The notes under the pieces are model-generated. The model had not been told where the DNA came from. It searched no databases and saw only the letters and a list, made by a program, of their open reading frames with translations. DNA of 17,849 nt from JAHEFT01 sp964443145 (GTDB taxonomy: Bacteria > Pseudomonadota > Gammaproteobacteria > Xanthomonadales > SZUA-36). A program made the translations under genes and the position numbers. Positions within the stretch are counted from its first letter, which is position 1, and every line of letters starts with the position of its first letter. The stretch is taken from assembly GCA_964443145.1 (NCBI GenBank), contig CAYUBS010000055.1:1-17849 (forward strand). Reading direction: 5' to 3'. This document shows positions 1 through 6,449 of the stretch, piece by piece.

Positions 1-132
1 GGCACAGGTTCCAGCACTCAGGTAACCGGCGGCGGCACAGGTTCCAGCACTCAGGTAACTGGTGGCGGAACAGGATCTACAATTCTCGTAACAGGTGGCG
101 GCACAGGCTCAGAAGCCATTACGATTACGCTG
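1..132 (+). repeat. 33-bp in-frame tandem repeat, about four units
   Basis: Units lie at 1-33, 34-66, 67-99 and 100-132. Units 1 and 2 differ at only two third-codon positions, unit 3 is clearly diverged, and unit 4 keeps only its first third. The unit is a whole number of codons (11), so copy-number change keeps the frame. The array begins at or before the window edge, so its full length is unknown. Confidence 0.9.
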
Positions 133-357
133 CCAAATGGTACTGGAATGTCGATGGAAGTAAGCCTTGGATGTGGTTCAGCTGGCGTAACAATAGTGGA
201 TAACTATTCAGTTCCGATTGTTTCATTTAGTGACGTTAGTGTTTTCGGAGATACCGGACATTGCGAAAGTAACGGCTTTGGCGCAGCATTTCTTGCTGAA
301 CCAGGCAGAGACTTTCAGTCTGGAGAGCCAAAATATGGCCGAGTTTCTAAACGCTAA
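1..357 (+). CDS. 3' end of a Gly/Thr/Ser-rich tandem-repeat protein (partial, unknown function)
   Basis: The frame is open from the first base of the window to a TAA at 355-357, so this is the C-terminal 118 residues of a longer protein. It starts with 11-residue repeats of the form GTGSSTQVTGG (two identical copies, then GTGSTILVTGG, then a decayed fourth). After them comes a roughly 75-residue non-repetitive tail with two cysteines, one in a LGCGS context and one in a TGHCES context, rich in V, S, G and T. Such low-complexity G/T/S repeats are common in secreted or surface proteins, but no anchor, transmembrane segment or autotransporter domain is visible here. Codon use (many GTA, ACA, GGT, ATA) is AT-richer than in the neighbours, hinting at recent acquisition or different selection. 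I do not recognise the family. The reading frame is well supported by repeat periodicity; the function is unknown. Confidence 0.7.
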   Translation, partial: GTGSSTQVTGGGTGSSTQVTGGGTGSTILVTGGGTGSEAITITLPNGTGMSMEVSLGCGSAGVTIVDNYSVPIVSFSDVSVFGDTGHCESNGFGAAFLAEPGRDFQSGEPKYGRVSKR

Positions 358-384
358 GAATCGTTAATTCCAACGAGAGACATT

Positions 385-407
385 TGCCCCTGCACTTCGC
401 AGGGGCA
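385..407. terminator. Hairpin between convergent genes, probable terminator
   Basis: A perfect 9-bp GC-rich stem (TGCCCCTGC / GCAGGGGCA) with a 5-nt loop lies 27 bp after the repeat-protein stop and about 110 bp beyond the stop of the convergent HIT gene. The T-run after it on the plus strand is weak (CTCTTG), and on the minus strand it is followed by AAATG, so it is only a moderate match to an intrinsic terminator. Its place between two convergent genes supports the call. Confidence 0.6.
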
Positions 408-516
408 CTCTTGCACCGTTACCAAGCTAGAATTTGGAAAAAGTAGTTGTCTAATTGATTTAGTTTGGCAGCTCTAAAACCACCTCGCGAATTGAATAAT
501 TGCTTGCTTACACCTC

Positions 517-861
517 TCACCCAGGCGGCCACGCCATTTGCCTGCCTCCCAGCAAGTGGAGGTGAATGTGGTAAACGGCCTGCCCTCCCGCTTTGTTGCA
601 ATTCATTGCGACGCGGTACCCGTCCTCTGCAATGCCTTCCTTCCTGGCGATTTCTGCTGCTGCGAGAAATAACTTTCCGATCATTTCTTCGTGTCTAGGC
701 TCCAGGTCATTCATTGTTTCTATATGTTCTTTTGGGATTATCAACACATGCACGGGGGCCTGCGGACTGATGTCCCTGAATGCGAGAATCTCGTCTGTTT
801 CATAAATGATGTCAGCGGGTATTTCGCGGTTGATTATTTTTAAGAACAGATCATCTGACAT
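517..861 (-). CDS. hinT: HIT-family purine nucleoside phosphoramidase (HinT-like)
   Basis: A 114-residue protein covering the whole HinT length. HinT enzymes hydrolyse adenosine 5'-phosphoramidates and lysyl-AMP in the cytoplasm. The histidine triad is at residues 98-102 (HIHLH), followed by LLGGRQM and a WPPG end, the classic HinT C-terminus. The N-terminus has the typical pattern LFLKIINREIPADIIYE, and the FRDISPQAPVHVLIIPK segment is also canonical. The ATG at 859-861 is chosen because it follows a GGAG Shine-Dalgarno sequence at 7-nt spacing and matches the family start; an open extension to 933 has no family counterpart. The gene is monocistronic and diverges from the AraC/methyltransferase gene. 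Confidence 0.93.
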   Translation of the reverse strand: MSDDLFLKIINREIPADIIYETDEILAFRDISPQAPVHVLIIPKEHIETMNDLEPRHEEMIGKLFLAAAEIARKEGIAEDGYRVAMNCNKAGGQAVYHIHLHLLGGRQMAWPPG

Positions 862-909
862 GTGGTGCTCCAGGTTGGTTTTCCTGCCAAGTATGAAAGA
901 TACATCCAC

Positions 910-938
910 CTGACCGCAAGAATCGGGTGGCATATACC
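910..938 (+). promoter_or_regulatory. Candidate sigma70 promoter for the AraC/OGT gene
   Basis: CTGACC at 910-915 and TATACC at 933-938 are separated by 17 bp, each matching the -35/-10 consensus at four of six positions. Transcription would begin near 945, downstream of a possible GTG start at 927 and about 18 nt before the ATG at 963. This is a weak match found by eye. Confidence 0.3.
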
Positions 939-962
939 CTCCCCGCCCCTAATAATGTGACC

Positions 963-1796
963 ATGCAACGAAATCAGCAATATCAGTTAGTCGCAAAGAC
1001 CATCGGGTGGTTATCAGAGAACCAGTCTATCCAGCCTGACCTGGCCCTTTTGTCGGCCGAAATTGGGGTCAGCCCATATCACCTGCAGCGGGTTTTTCAG
1101 CAATGGGCCGGCGTGAGTCCAAAGCAATTTCTTAAGTCCCTGACCCGGAAAGCCGCTGTCGATCGCCTGATCGAAGGCAGCTCTGTTCTTGATGCTGCGC
1201 TCGATTCGGGACTGTCCGGACCAGGTCGCCTGCATGACCTGGTGGTATCAACCGATGCACTGAGCCCGGGGGAGATCAGAAAACACGGTGCGGGTGTTGA
1301 GCTACATTATGGATTTGGCGAAACGCTATTTGGCAGGGCGCTGATTTCGTGGACCGGTCGTGGTATCAGCTTTTTAGGGTTTTGTGAGGAGACCGGGGAA
1401 GAGAACGTACTTGGATCCCTTCAGGAACAGTGGGCAAATGCGCAGTTTGTGGAGGACTCCGGCGAGGCTCAGCAATGGCTGGATCAGGTTTTCGAAGGAA
1501 GCCGGGAGCAGCCGATTCCCTTGTGGCTGCGGGGCAGTCCTTTCCAGCTTAAAGTATGGCAGGCACTGATCAGAATCCCGGAAGGCCAACACGCAACCTA
1601 CGGTCAGCTGGCGACACAAATCGGGCATCCGGGCGCCGCACGGGCCGCCGGAACTGCGATTGGCGCCAATCCGGTCGCATGGATCATTCCCTGCCACCGT
1701 GTAATCCGCCAAATGGGGGAACTCGGCGGCTATCGCTGGGGCGAAATCACAAAGAGCGCCCTGATCGGCTACGAGGCCGTTTCAGCCAGTCACTAA
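963..1796 (+). CDS. AraC-type HTH fused to O6-alkylguanine-DNA methyltransferase (Ada-like, no N-terminal zinc domain)
   Basis: A 277-residue two-part protein. Residues about 5-105 form an AraC-like helix-turn-helix region (LALLSAEIGVSPYHLQRVF, then KQFLKSLTRKAA). Residues about 190-272 form the methyltransferase domain (GSPFQLKVWQAL, ATYGQLA) with the active-site PCHRVI motif, Cys244 being the alkyl acceptor, and the preceding GANPVAWII segment. The enzyme would transfer alkyl groups from O6-alkylguanine to its own cysteine, a suicide repair reaction. E. coli Ada carries an extra N-terminal zinc domain that repairs phosphotriesters and switches on transcription; it is absent here. An in-frame GTG at 927 would add 12 residues. 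Neither start has a clear Shine-Dalgarno sequence; I prefer the ATG because the HTH begins right after it and the candidate promoter lies downstream of the GTG. The 3' end overlaps the convergent SDR gene by 15 bp. Confidence 0.9.
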   Translation: MQRNQQYQLVAKTIGWLSENQSIQPDLALLSAEIGVSPYHLQRVFQQWAGVSPKQFLKSLTRKAAVDRLIEGSSVLDAALDSGLSGPGRLHDLVVSTDALSPGEIRKHGAGVELHYGFGETLFGRALISWTGRGISFLGFCEETGEENVLGSLQEQWANAQFVEDSGEAQQWLDQVFEGSREQPIPLWLRGSPFQLKVWQALIRIPEGQHATYGQLATQIGHPGAARAAGTAIGANPVAWIIPCHRVIRQMGELGGYRWGEITKSALIGYEAVSASH

Positions 1797-2492
1797 TTCC
1801 ACGAAGCTGCCCTGCGGGTCGCGCTCACCGGCCAGAAACTGCCTGATTTGCTCTGCGGCGAGTTCCGGCGCTGGCTGCGATGCAGGGTTTTCCGAGTGAT
1901 ACGCAACCGAGCGTAATGCAGAACGGAGCGGGCCCGGATTGATTCCCAACACCTGTACAGGCGATGACTGGCACTCGGCCGCGAACTGGCTGACCAGCGC
2001 ACGCAATGCATGCTTACTGACACCGTAGGCACCCCAGAATGCCCCCTCCATTCGCGGAAGGTCCTCGAGCATAAAATACAAATGCCCCTGTCCGGACTCA
2101 CGCAGCAACGGTAAGCTCTGCGCACTTAACAACCAGGCGGCATTGAGGTTGACCTGGATATTCACCAGCCACTCAGGCGGTGAAACCTGTTCCAGTGGAG
2201 TCAGGCCGTCGAACCGTGCAGCACAGTGCACAAGTGCATCAAGCCCGCCAAACTCAGCGCTGACGGTCTCCAGCAACTGATCAAAATCTTCCGGGCCAGC
2301 CGTAGCCAGATCCAACGGATAGAGCGCGGGATCGGGCAAACCGGCATCAGTAATGAGGTCGTATGCCGCTTCGAGACCGCGTTTTTCACAGTCGAGCATC
2401 ACGGTATTGAAACCCGCCTGTGCACACGCCAGTGACAAGGCAGACCCGAGTCCGCCGGCCGCTCCTGTTACAATAATCGTTTTTCCGTTCAA
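1782..2492 (-). CDS. YciK-like short-chain dehydrogenase/reductase with altered active site
   Basis: A 236-residue SDR. The Rossmann nucleotide motif is TGAAGGLG (9-16), the YxxxK pair is Y156 and K160 within WGAYGVSK, the structural Asn is N115 (VNLNAAW), and INPGPLR at 184-190 matches the YciK-type INPG(G)TR. YciK proteins are cytoplasmic NAD(P)H oxidoreductases without a settled substrate. Two features are odd. The catalytic serine expected 13 residues before the tyrosine is replaced by E143 (MLEDLPR instead of the family's SSSVGR), and the NNAG-type motif reads HCAA (89-92). The start is a TTG with a strong AGGAG at 7-nt spacing, and no ATG is nearby. In pseudomonads yciK follows ubiG and mupP; here it lies on the same strand but is separated from them by the convergent fmdB-like gene and the squalene-synthase-like gene. 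Confidence 0.85.
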   Translation of the reverse strand: MNGKTIIVTGAAGGLGSALSLACAQAGFNTVMLDCEKRGLEAAYDLITDAGLPDPALYPLDLATAGPEDFDQLLETVSAEFGGLDALVHCAARFDGLTPLEQVSPPEWLVNIQVNLNAAWLLSAQSLPLLRESGQGHLYFMLEDLPRMEGAFWGAYGVSKHALRALVSQFAAECQSSPVQVLGINPGPLRSALRSVAYHSENPASQPAPELAAEQIRQFLAGERDPQGSFVELVTG

Positions 2493-2563
2493 GCCGCGAC
2501 TCCTGGCAAATTGGCAGTTGGGGTGCCGCGGCAGTTTAACGTTTTGGCAGGTGAGTGAAAAGG

Positions 2564-2845
2564 ATGCCCATATACGAATACGAGGCGAGTAACGAACAGC
2601 GTTGTGATTACTGCAGCGCAGGTTTCGAATTACTGAGGAAATTGAGTGAACCGAAACTGGATCGGTGCCCGAAATGTGATGCGCCGGTGATCAGGAAAAT
2701 TTCCGCACCGAACCTGGGCGGTAGCGGTCCGTCTATGGACAGCGCCAACATAGAGAAACACGGGTTCACACAATATAAAAAGGCTGGCAACGGAGTATAT
2801 GAAAAAACCGCTGGAAAAGGCCCTGACGTGATCAATAAGGACTGA
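2564..2845 (+). CDS. FmdB-family zinc ribbon protein
   Basis: A 93-residue protein beginning MPIYEYE, the signature start of the FmdB/CxxC_CxxC_SSSS putative regulatory family. Two CxxC pairs (C14/C17 and C35/C38, the second as CPKC) would hold one zinc. RKISAPNLGG follows the ribbon as in the family. The C-terminal 45 residues are hydrophilic, Lys- and Gly-rich and probably flexible. The spacing before the first CxxC is longer than usual because of an insertion (ASNEQR). The ATG is chosen because AGGTGA lies 9 nt upstream; an in-frame GTG at 2555 is inside that ribosome-binding site. Its molecular function is unsettled; early members were proposed as regulators. The stop is only 3 bp from the stop of the convergent gene. 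Confidence 0.85.
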   Translation: MPIYEYEASNEQRCDYCSAGFELLRKLSEPKLDRCPKCDAPVIRKISAPNLGGSGPSMDSANIEKHGFTQYKKAGNGVYEKTAGKGPDVINKD

Positions 2846-2848
2846 GTA

Positions 2849-3715
2849 TTAGCGCCACCGTAGCTGCCGGGCGGACTGCCACGCAGCGAACAGGTCAGGC
2901 AATTTCAACTTTTGAAGTTCTTCCTGGTACTGGCCTGGCTGCCGATTTTGTAAACGCTTCAGCTGCCGGGAATACAGCGCATTAATGGCAAAGACATGAC
3001 GGGCAGGCTGATAGGAAGCGGCTTCGCTGGCGGGTATCGCACCGCTCTGGCCAATCCCGTTCGCTTCGAACAAATCGTTAAATAAAGCCCCTGCCCCGGA
3101 TGACTCCGAACGGTTTTCGATATCCTCCCTGCTGACTCCGTGCCTGGCGAGCAGGTTTAACGGCACCCACCAGAATCCACTCCGGCGATTTGGCCCTGAG
3201 CTTTCACGAATGAGCTGCAACTGACCACTTCCCGCCAGCATGCCGGTTTCGAAATGCAATGCGCCCTGCCCTATACCGCATGCAGCCAGCTCGATTTCAA
3301 GTTGGGGCCGCATGATTTCAATACATGCTTTTTTTAAACCACCGAGGTCAGCGGGCGCATCAGCATCCAGCCTGTACTCAGCGCTGTCAAAAAACCGATT
3401 AAACAGTTCTGCACTCAACATGTGCAGCGCACCGGTCCGTTTCATCTCTTTCAGCACCGGGTGATGACTCTCGGCCGGATTTTTTTGCACACACTCGCTA
3501 CGCCACCAGGCGATTTTACTGCGCGCGACATCCTCATCAGAAATACTGGAACAAATGTTTTCGATCACGGCAAAAAGCGCGTAAACCGGTAACAACTTTT
3601 GTACGTGCTGTCTCGGAGCAAAAGCACGGGACATACGAAATGCAGGGCCGGACCGAGCCACGTGCTCCCAACAAAACAGTTGGTCATTACTTTCGCTTTC
3701 GGCAGGACTCGACAT
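2849..3715 (-). CDS. Squalene/phytoene synthase-fold protein lacking catalytic Asp motifs (NDUFAF6-like)
   Basis: A 288-residue protein with the family layout: RAFAPRQHVQKLLPVYALFAV (30-50), a KIAWWRSE segment (67-74) matching the family's KLAWWREEL, and VPLNLLARHGVS (184-195) in place of the usual LP.dll..hGv stretch. In true squalene or phytoene synthases two Asp-rich motifs bind Mg2+-diphosphate. Here the first reads IENICSSI (51-58) instead of DDIAD, and the second reads RESSGPNR (170-177) instead of RDVGED, so prenyl transfer looks unlikely. Similar non-catalytic homologues include NDUFAF6, a mitochondrial complex I assembly factor; that parallel is inference. It begins with ATG directly after the TGA of the phosphatase gene (0 bp), so it is the last gene of the efp-led operon and probably translationally coupled. 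Confidence 0.8.
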   Translation of the reverse strand: MSSPAESESNDQLFCWEHVARSGPAFRMSRAFAPRQHVQKLLPVYALFAVIENICSSISDEDVARSKIAWWRSECVQKNPAESHHPVLKEMKRTGALHMLSAELFNRFFDSAEYRLDADAPADLGGLKKACIEIMRPQLEIELAACGIGQGALHFETGMLAGSGQLQLIRESSGPNRRSGFWWVPLNLLARHGVSREDIENRSESSGAGALFNDLFEANGIGQSGAIPASEAASYQPARHVFAINALYSRQLKRLQNRQPGQYQEELQKLKLPDLFAAWQSARQLRWR

Positions 3716-4390
3716 TCAGGGGGTTTTTGGCAGTCTCGGCACGATCCATTCAAACAGGTCGTCCGGGTGATGAATCTGCAGGCTGGCATCCACCAGTTCG
3801 CCAACCAGTTCGGCCGAACCATATCCATAGTGGATTGCCGCAGTTTGTGTACCCGCGGCCTTGCCCGCCTGCACGTCCCTGATGTCATCACCCACAAACA
3901 AAGTATCTTCAGGAGCGACCCCGAGGATTTCGCAGGCCAGGACCACCGGCGCGGGGTGTGGCTTACTCTCCTGCAGCGTATCTCCGCAAACCACGCAGGA
4001 AATTGAATCTTTCAGGTTAGCGGCCGCTATGACCGGAAGGGTTAACGATTCGATCTTATTAGTGACCACACCCCACGGAATTTCGTGCAGGTTCAACAGC
4101 TCGAGTAACGCCGGAACACCATCGTAAAGGTTGGAGTGATGAAAACTGTTGTCAGCATAGTGCTCTATCAGCCGCAGCCTCCACTTTTCGAAAACACCCC
4201 AGTCCGCATCAGGCATCCCGGCCTTAATAAGGCCCGCCGCTCCTTTGGAAACGAAGCGTGCCATGCCAGGCACACCCAACGGGGGCAGCCCCTCGGTTTC
4301 CCTCACATAGTTCAAAGACCCTACCAGGTCGGGAGCCGAATCCAGCAGGGTCCCGTCAAGATCAAAAAGTACTGCCCCGATTTGTTTCAT
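3716..4390 (-). CDS. mupP: HAD phosphatase, MupP/Gph-like
   Basis: A 224-residue HAD hydrolase. Motif I is FDLDGTLLDS with D10 nucleophile and D12, motif II is the T110 of WGVVTNK, motif III is K143 of SKPHP, and motif IV is GDD (167-169) followed by RDVQAGKAAG. The helical cap between residues about 18 and 85 fits the phosphoglycolate phosphatase subclass. In Pseudomonas the gene at this place, between ubiG and yciK, is MupP, an N-acetylmuramic acid 6-phosphate phosphatase of peptidoglycan recycling; HYGYG after the AAGTQTAAI segment resembles the MupP YGYI region. Phosphoglycolate phosphatase remains the alternative, and sequence alone does not separate them. Its ATG overlaps the ubiG stop by 4 nt (ATGA), indicating coupling. 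Confidence 0.85.
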   Translation of the reverse strand: MKQIGAVLFDLDGTLLDSAPDLVGSLNYVRETEGLPPLGVPGMARFVSKGAAGLIKAGMPDADWGVFEKWRLRLIEHYADNSFHHSNLYDGVPALLELLNLHEIPWGVVTNKIESLTLPVIAAANLKDSISCVVCGDTLQESKPHPAPVVLACEILGVAPEDTLFVGDDIRDVQAGKAAGTQTAAIHYGYGSAELVGELVDASLQIHHPDDLFEWIVPRLPKTP

Positions 4391-5103
4391 GCCAGGGGTT
4401 TGGTGGCATGCACCAGGTAATTCACTTTGACATTACCTCCCAGCATCACACTGCGGGTGATCGGGTTGTAATGGAGCCCGGTGACATCCTTCAGCTCCAG
4501 TCCGGCCCGGCGCAACCAGGCGCTCAGCTCAGAGGGTTTGATGAACCGGTCGTAGCGATGCGTTCCGCGTGGCAGCAAGCGGGCAATGTACTCTGCACCA
4601 ACGATACCCAGTGCAAAAGCCAGTGGTGTGCGGTTAAGCGTAGAGAAAAAAGCGTGTCCGCCCGGCTTCAACAGCTCATGGACGGAGCGGATTATAGATG
4701 CAGGGTCCGGCACGTGTTCCAGCATTTCCATGCAAGTGACAACATCGAAGCTGGCCGGCGCCTCACTGGCCTGGTCTTCCACCGTTTTTTCCTGGTAGTC
4801 AATTTCCAATTCGGATTCATGCAGGTGCAACCGGGCAGTCGCCAGTACGCGGGGTGCGATATCGATGCCTTTAACCAGCCCATTCTTTCGCGCCAGCGAT
4901 TCGGCCAGTATTCCACCGCCGCAACCAACATCGAGAACCTGGGCTCCTGCAATCTCCGCCCGGTCGGCAATAAACTTCAGGCGAGCCGGGTTGAGGTCAT
5001 GCAGTGGCCTGAACGGACCCTCAGGGTCCCACCAGCCGGATGCCACCGAATCAAATTTTTCACGTTCGGTACTATCGATGTTCTGGGTTGCTTGAGAATT
5101 CAC
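4387..5103 (-). CDS. ubiG: Ubiquinone biosynthesis O-methyltransferase UbiG
   Basis: A 238-residue class I SAM methyltransferase, close to the usual 240. UbiG performs both O-methylations of the ubiquinone head group, including the last step from demethylubiquinol. The N-terminal EKFDSVASGWWDPEGPF and PLHDLNPARL are UbiG hallmarks. SAM-binding motif I is VLDVGCGGG (56-64) and the acidic residue of motif II is in GIDIA (79-83); MEMLEHVPDP and LKPGG follow. FFSTLNRTPLAF and LPRGTHRYDRFIKPSEL also match the family. The start is GTG and overlaps the upstream deaminase stop by 4 nt (GTGA). Its product S-adenosylhomocysteine is a likely substrate of the adjacent deaminase family, which may explain their linkage. 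Confidence 0.96.
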   Translation of the reverse strand: MNSQATQNIDSTEREKFDSVASGWWDPEGPFRPLHDLNPARLKFIADRAEIAGAQVLDVGCGGGILAESLARKNGLVKGIDIAPRVLATARLHLHESELEIDYQEKTVEDQASEAPASFDVVTCMEMLEHVPDPASIIRSVHELLKPGGHAFFSTLNRTPLAFALGIVGAEYIARLLPRGTHRYDRFIKPSELSAWLRRAGLELKDVTGLHYNPITRSVMLGGNVKVNYLVHATKPLA

Positions 5104-6449
5104 TGGGAAGTTTCCTTTAATGCGTTTGGTCTATTCTGTTCCATTCCTGCGAGGCGCGCTTGCCATTTTCGGGCAGAATCGAGCACCCCATCAAGATCAA
5201 TTGTGGTCAACTTCCCTTCGGCCAGCAACCGCTTTCCAGCCACCCAGACATCACTGACCTGCCTGCTGGAAGCGGCGTAGACCAGCTGCGATATCACGTT
5301 GTGTAGTGGCTGGGTTTCGGGGCTGTTGAGATTCAGTGCACATAAATCAGCCTGCTTTCCCACTTCTATACTGCCGATGCGCTCTTCCAGTCCAAGTGCA
5401 CGTGCACCATTAATGGTCATCATTTCCAGCACCTGGAAGGCCGGGGCCGCCTCTGCATCACCGGATACCCCCTTGGCCAATAGTGCGGCCGTTTGTGCTT
5501 CGGCCAGCAAATCAAGGTCGTTATTACTGGCCGCCCCATCGGTACCCAGCGCGACATTCACCCCCGCCTTGAGCAGGGAGCTCAACGGGCAGATGCCGCT
5601 GGCGAGCTTCAGATTGGACTGCGGACAGTGGATCACATGTGCACCGGTCGCTACCAATCGATCAATGTCTTCCTTAGAAATCTGTGTCATATGAACAGCT
5701 TGTAGTCTGCTATTAAAGAGATTCCTTAAGTTTAATCGAACCAAAGGATGCAGATCATGCTGTTGCAGTGACTGCTTTATTTCCCACTCGGTTTCCAGTA
5801 AGTGCATATGAACCGGCAACCCACGCTCAACCGAGAGCACCGCTATCCGGTCGAGGGTCTCGTCAGAGACCGTATAGGGTGCATGGGGTGAAAGCGTGAA
5901 ACTGATCAATGGCTCCGACTTCCAGCGCTCGTGCAGAGCGAGGCCTTTTTCGACGTAGCTTTCGACATCGACAGCCCAGGCCGACTCAATTTCTATAATG
6001 GTGATACCGATACTGGCCCGCATTCCGGTCTCAAGGCAGACTTCAATCGCCGAATCGGCGAAGAAATACATGTCATTGAAGCAGGTTGTTCCCGAACGCA
6101 GCATCTCGGCTATTGCCAGGCGTGTGCCATCGGCGACAAATTCCGGCCCCACGAATTCACGTTCGGCCGGCCAGATATGATCCCGCAACCAGACCGGCAA
6201 CTCCATGTCATCAGCGTAGCCACGGAGCAAAGTCATGGGCGCGTGGGTGTGCGCGTTGACCAGCCCCGGAATGAGTAAATGATCTGATAAATCAATTAGT
6301 TCCGCATCAGGCCACGACTCTTTGGCCTCTGCCAGTGGCAGCACCGCGCGGATTACATCATCGCAAACAACCACGCCGTAGTTCTCGAGGACCACATCTT
6401 GTGGTCGCACCGGAACGACATAACGCGCATGGATCAGTTTTGTCGACAA
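5100..6449 (-). CDS. mtaD: TRZ/ATZ-family amidohydrolase, probable 5'-methylthioadenosine/S-adenosylhomocysteine deaminase
   Basis: A 449-residue amidohydrolase. Metal ligands visible are H67 and H69 (NAHTH), H216 with E219 in HMHLLET, and D304 (LGTDGAASNN); H253 (VHMT) is also in the expected place. SPHAPYTVS (187-195) is typical of the MTA/SAH deaminase subgroup, as are HCPQSNLKLASG and the final GKQADL segment. The reaction would remove ammonia from the adenine ring of MTA or SAH to give the inosine forms. Other members deaminate chlorinated triazines, so the substrate is inferred. The start is TTG, lying directly after the EF-P TAG stop in the same frame; an AAGG sits 5 nt after which the TTG follows. 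Homologues also begin a few residues before LIHARY, which supports this start. It is the second gene of the operon, coupled to ubiG. Confidence 0.9.
   Translation of the reverse strand: MSTKLIHARYVVPVRPQDVVLENYGVVVCDDVIRAVLPLAEAKESWPDAELIDLSDHLLIPGLVNAHTHAPMTLLRGYADDMELPVWLRDHIWPAEREFVGPEFVADGTRLAIAEMLRSGTTCFNDMYFFADSAIEVCLETGMRASIGITIIEIESAWAVDVESYVEKGLALHERWKSEPLISFTLSPHAPYTVSDETLDRIAVLSVERGLPVHMHLLETEWEIKQSLQQHDLHPLVRLNLRNLFNSRLQAVHMTQISKEDIDRLVATGAHVIHCPQSNLKLASGICPLSSLLKAGVNVALGTDGAASNNDLDLLAEAQTAALLAKGVSGDAEAAPAFQVLEMMTINGARALGLEERIGSIEVGKQADLCALNLNSPETQPLHNVISQLVYAASSRQVSDVWVAGKRLLAEGKLTTIDLDGVLDSARKWQARLAGMEQNRPNALKETSQ

Noticed and set aside
1..132. CRISPR-like direct repeats
   Set aside because: Units are contiguous without spacers, in a coding frame, and diverge like a protein repeat.
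927..962. GTG start adding 12 residues to the AraC/OGT protein
   Set aside because: No ribosome-binding site, and the candidate promoter would start transcription downstream of it; kept only as an alternative.
4258..5280. 340-codon plus-strand open frame
   Set aside because: It lies opposite ubiG and parts of its neighbours, which have clear motifs; its translation shows no family signature.
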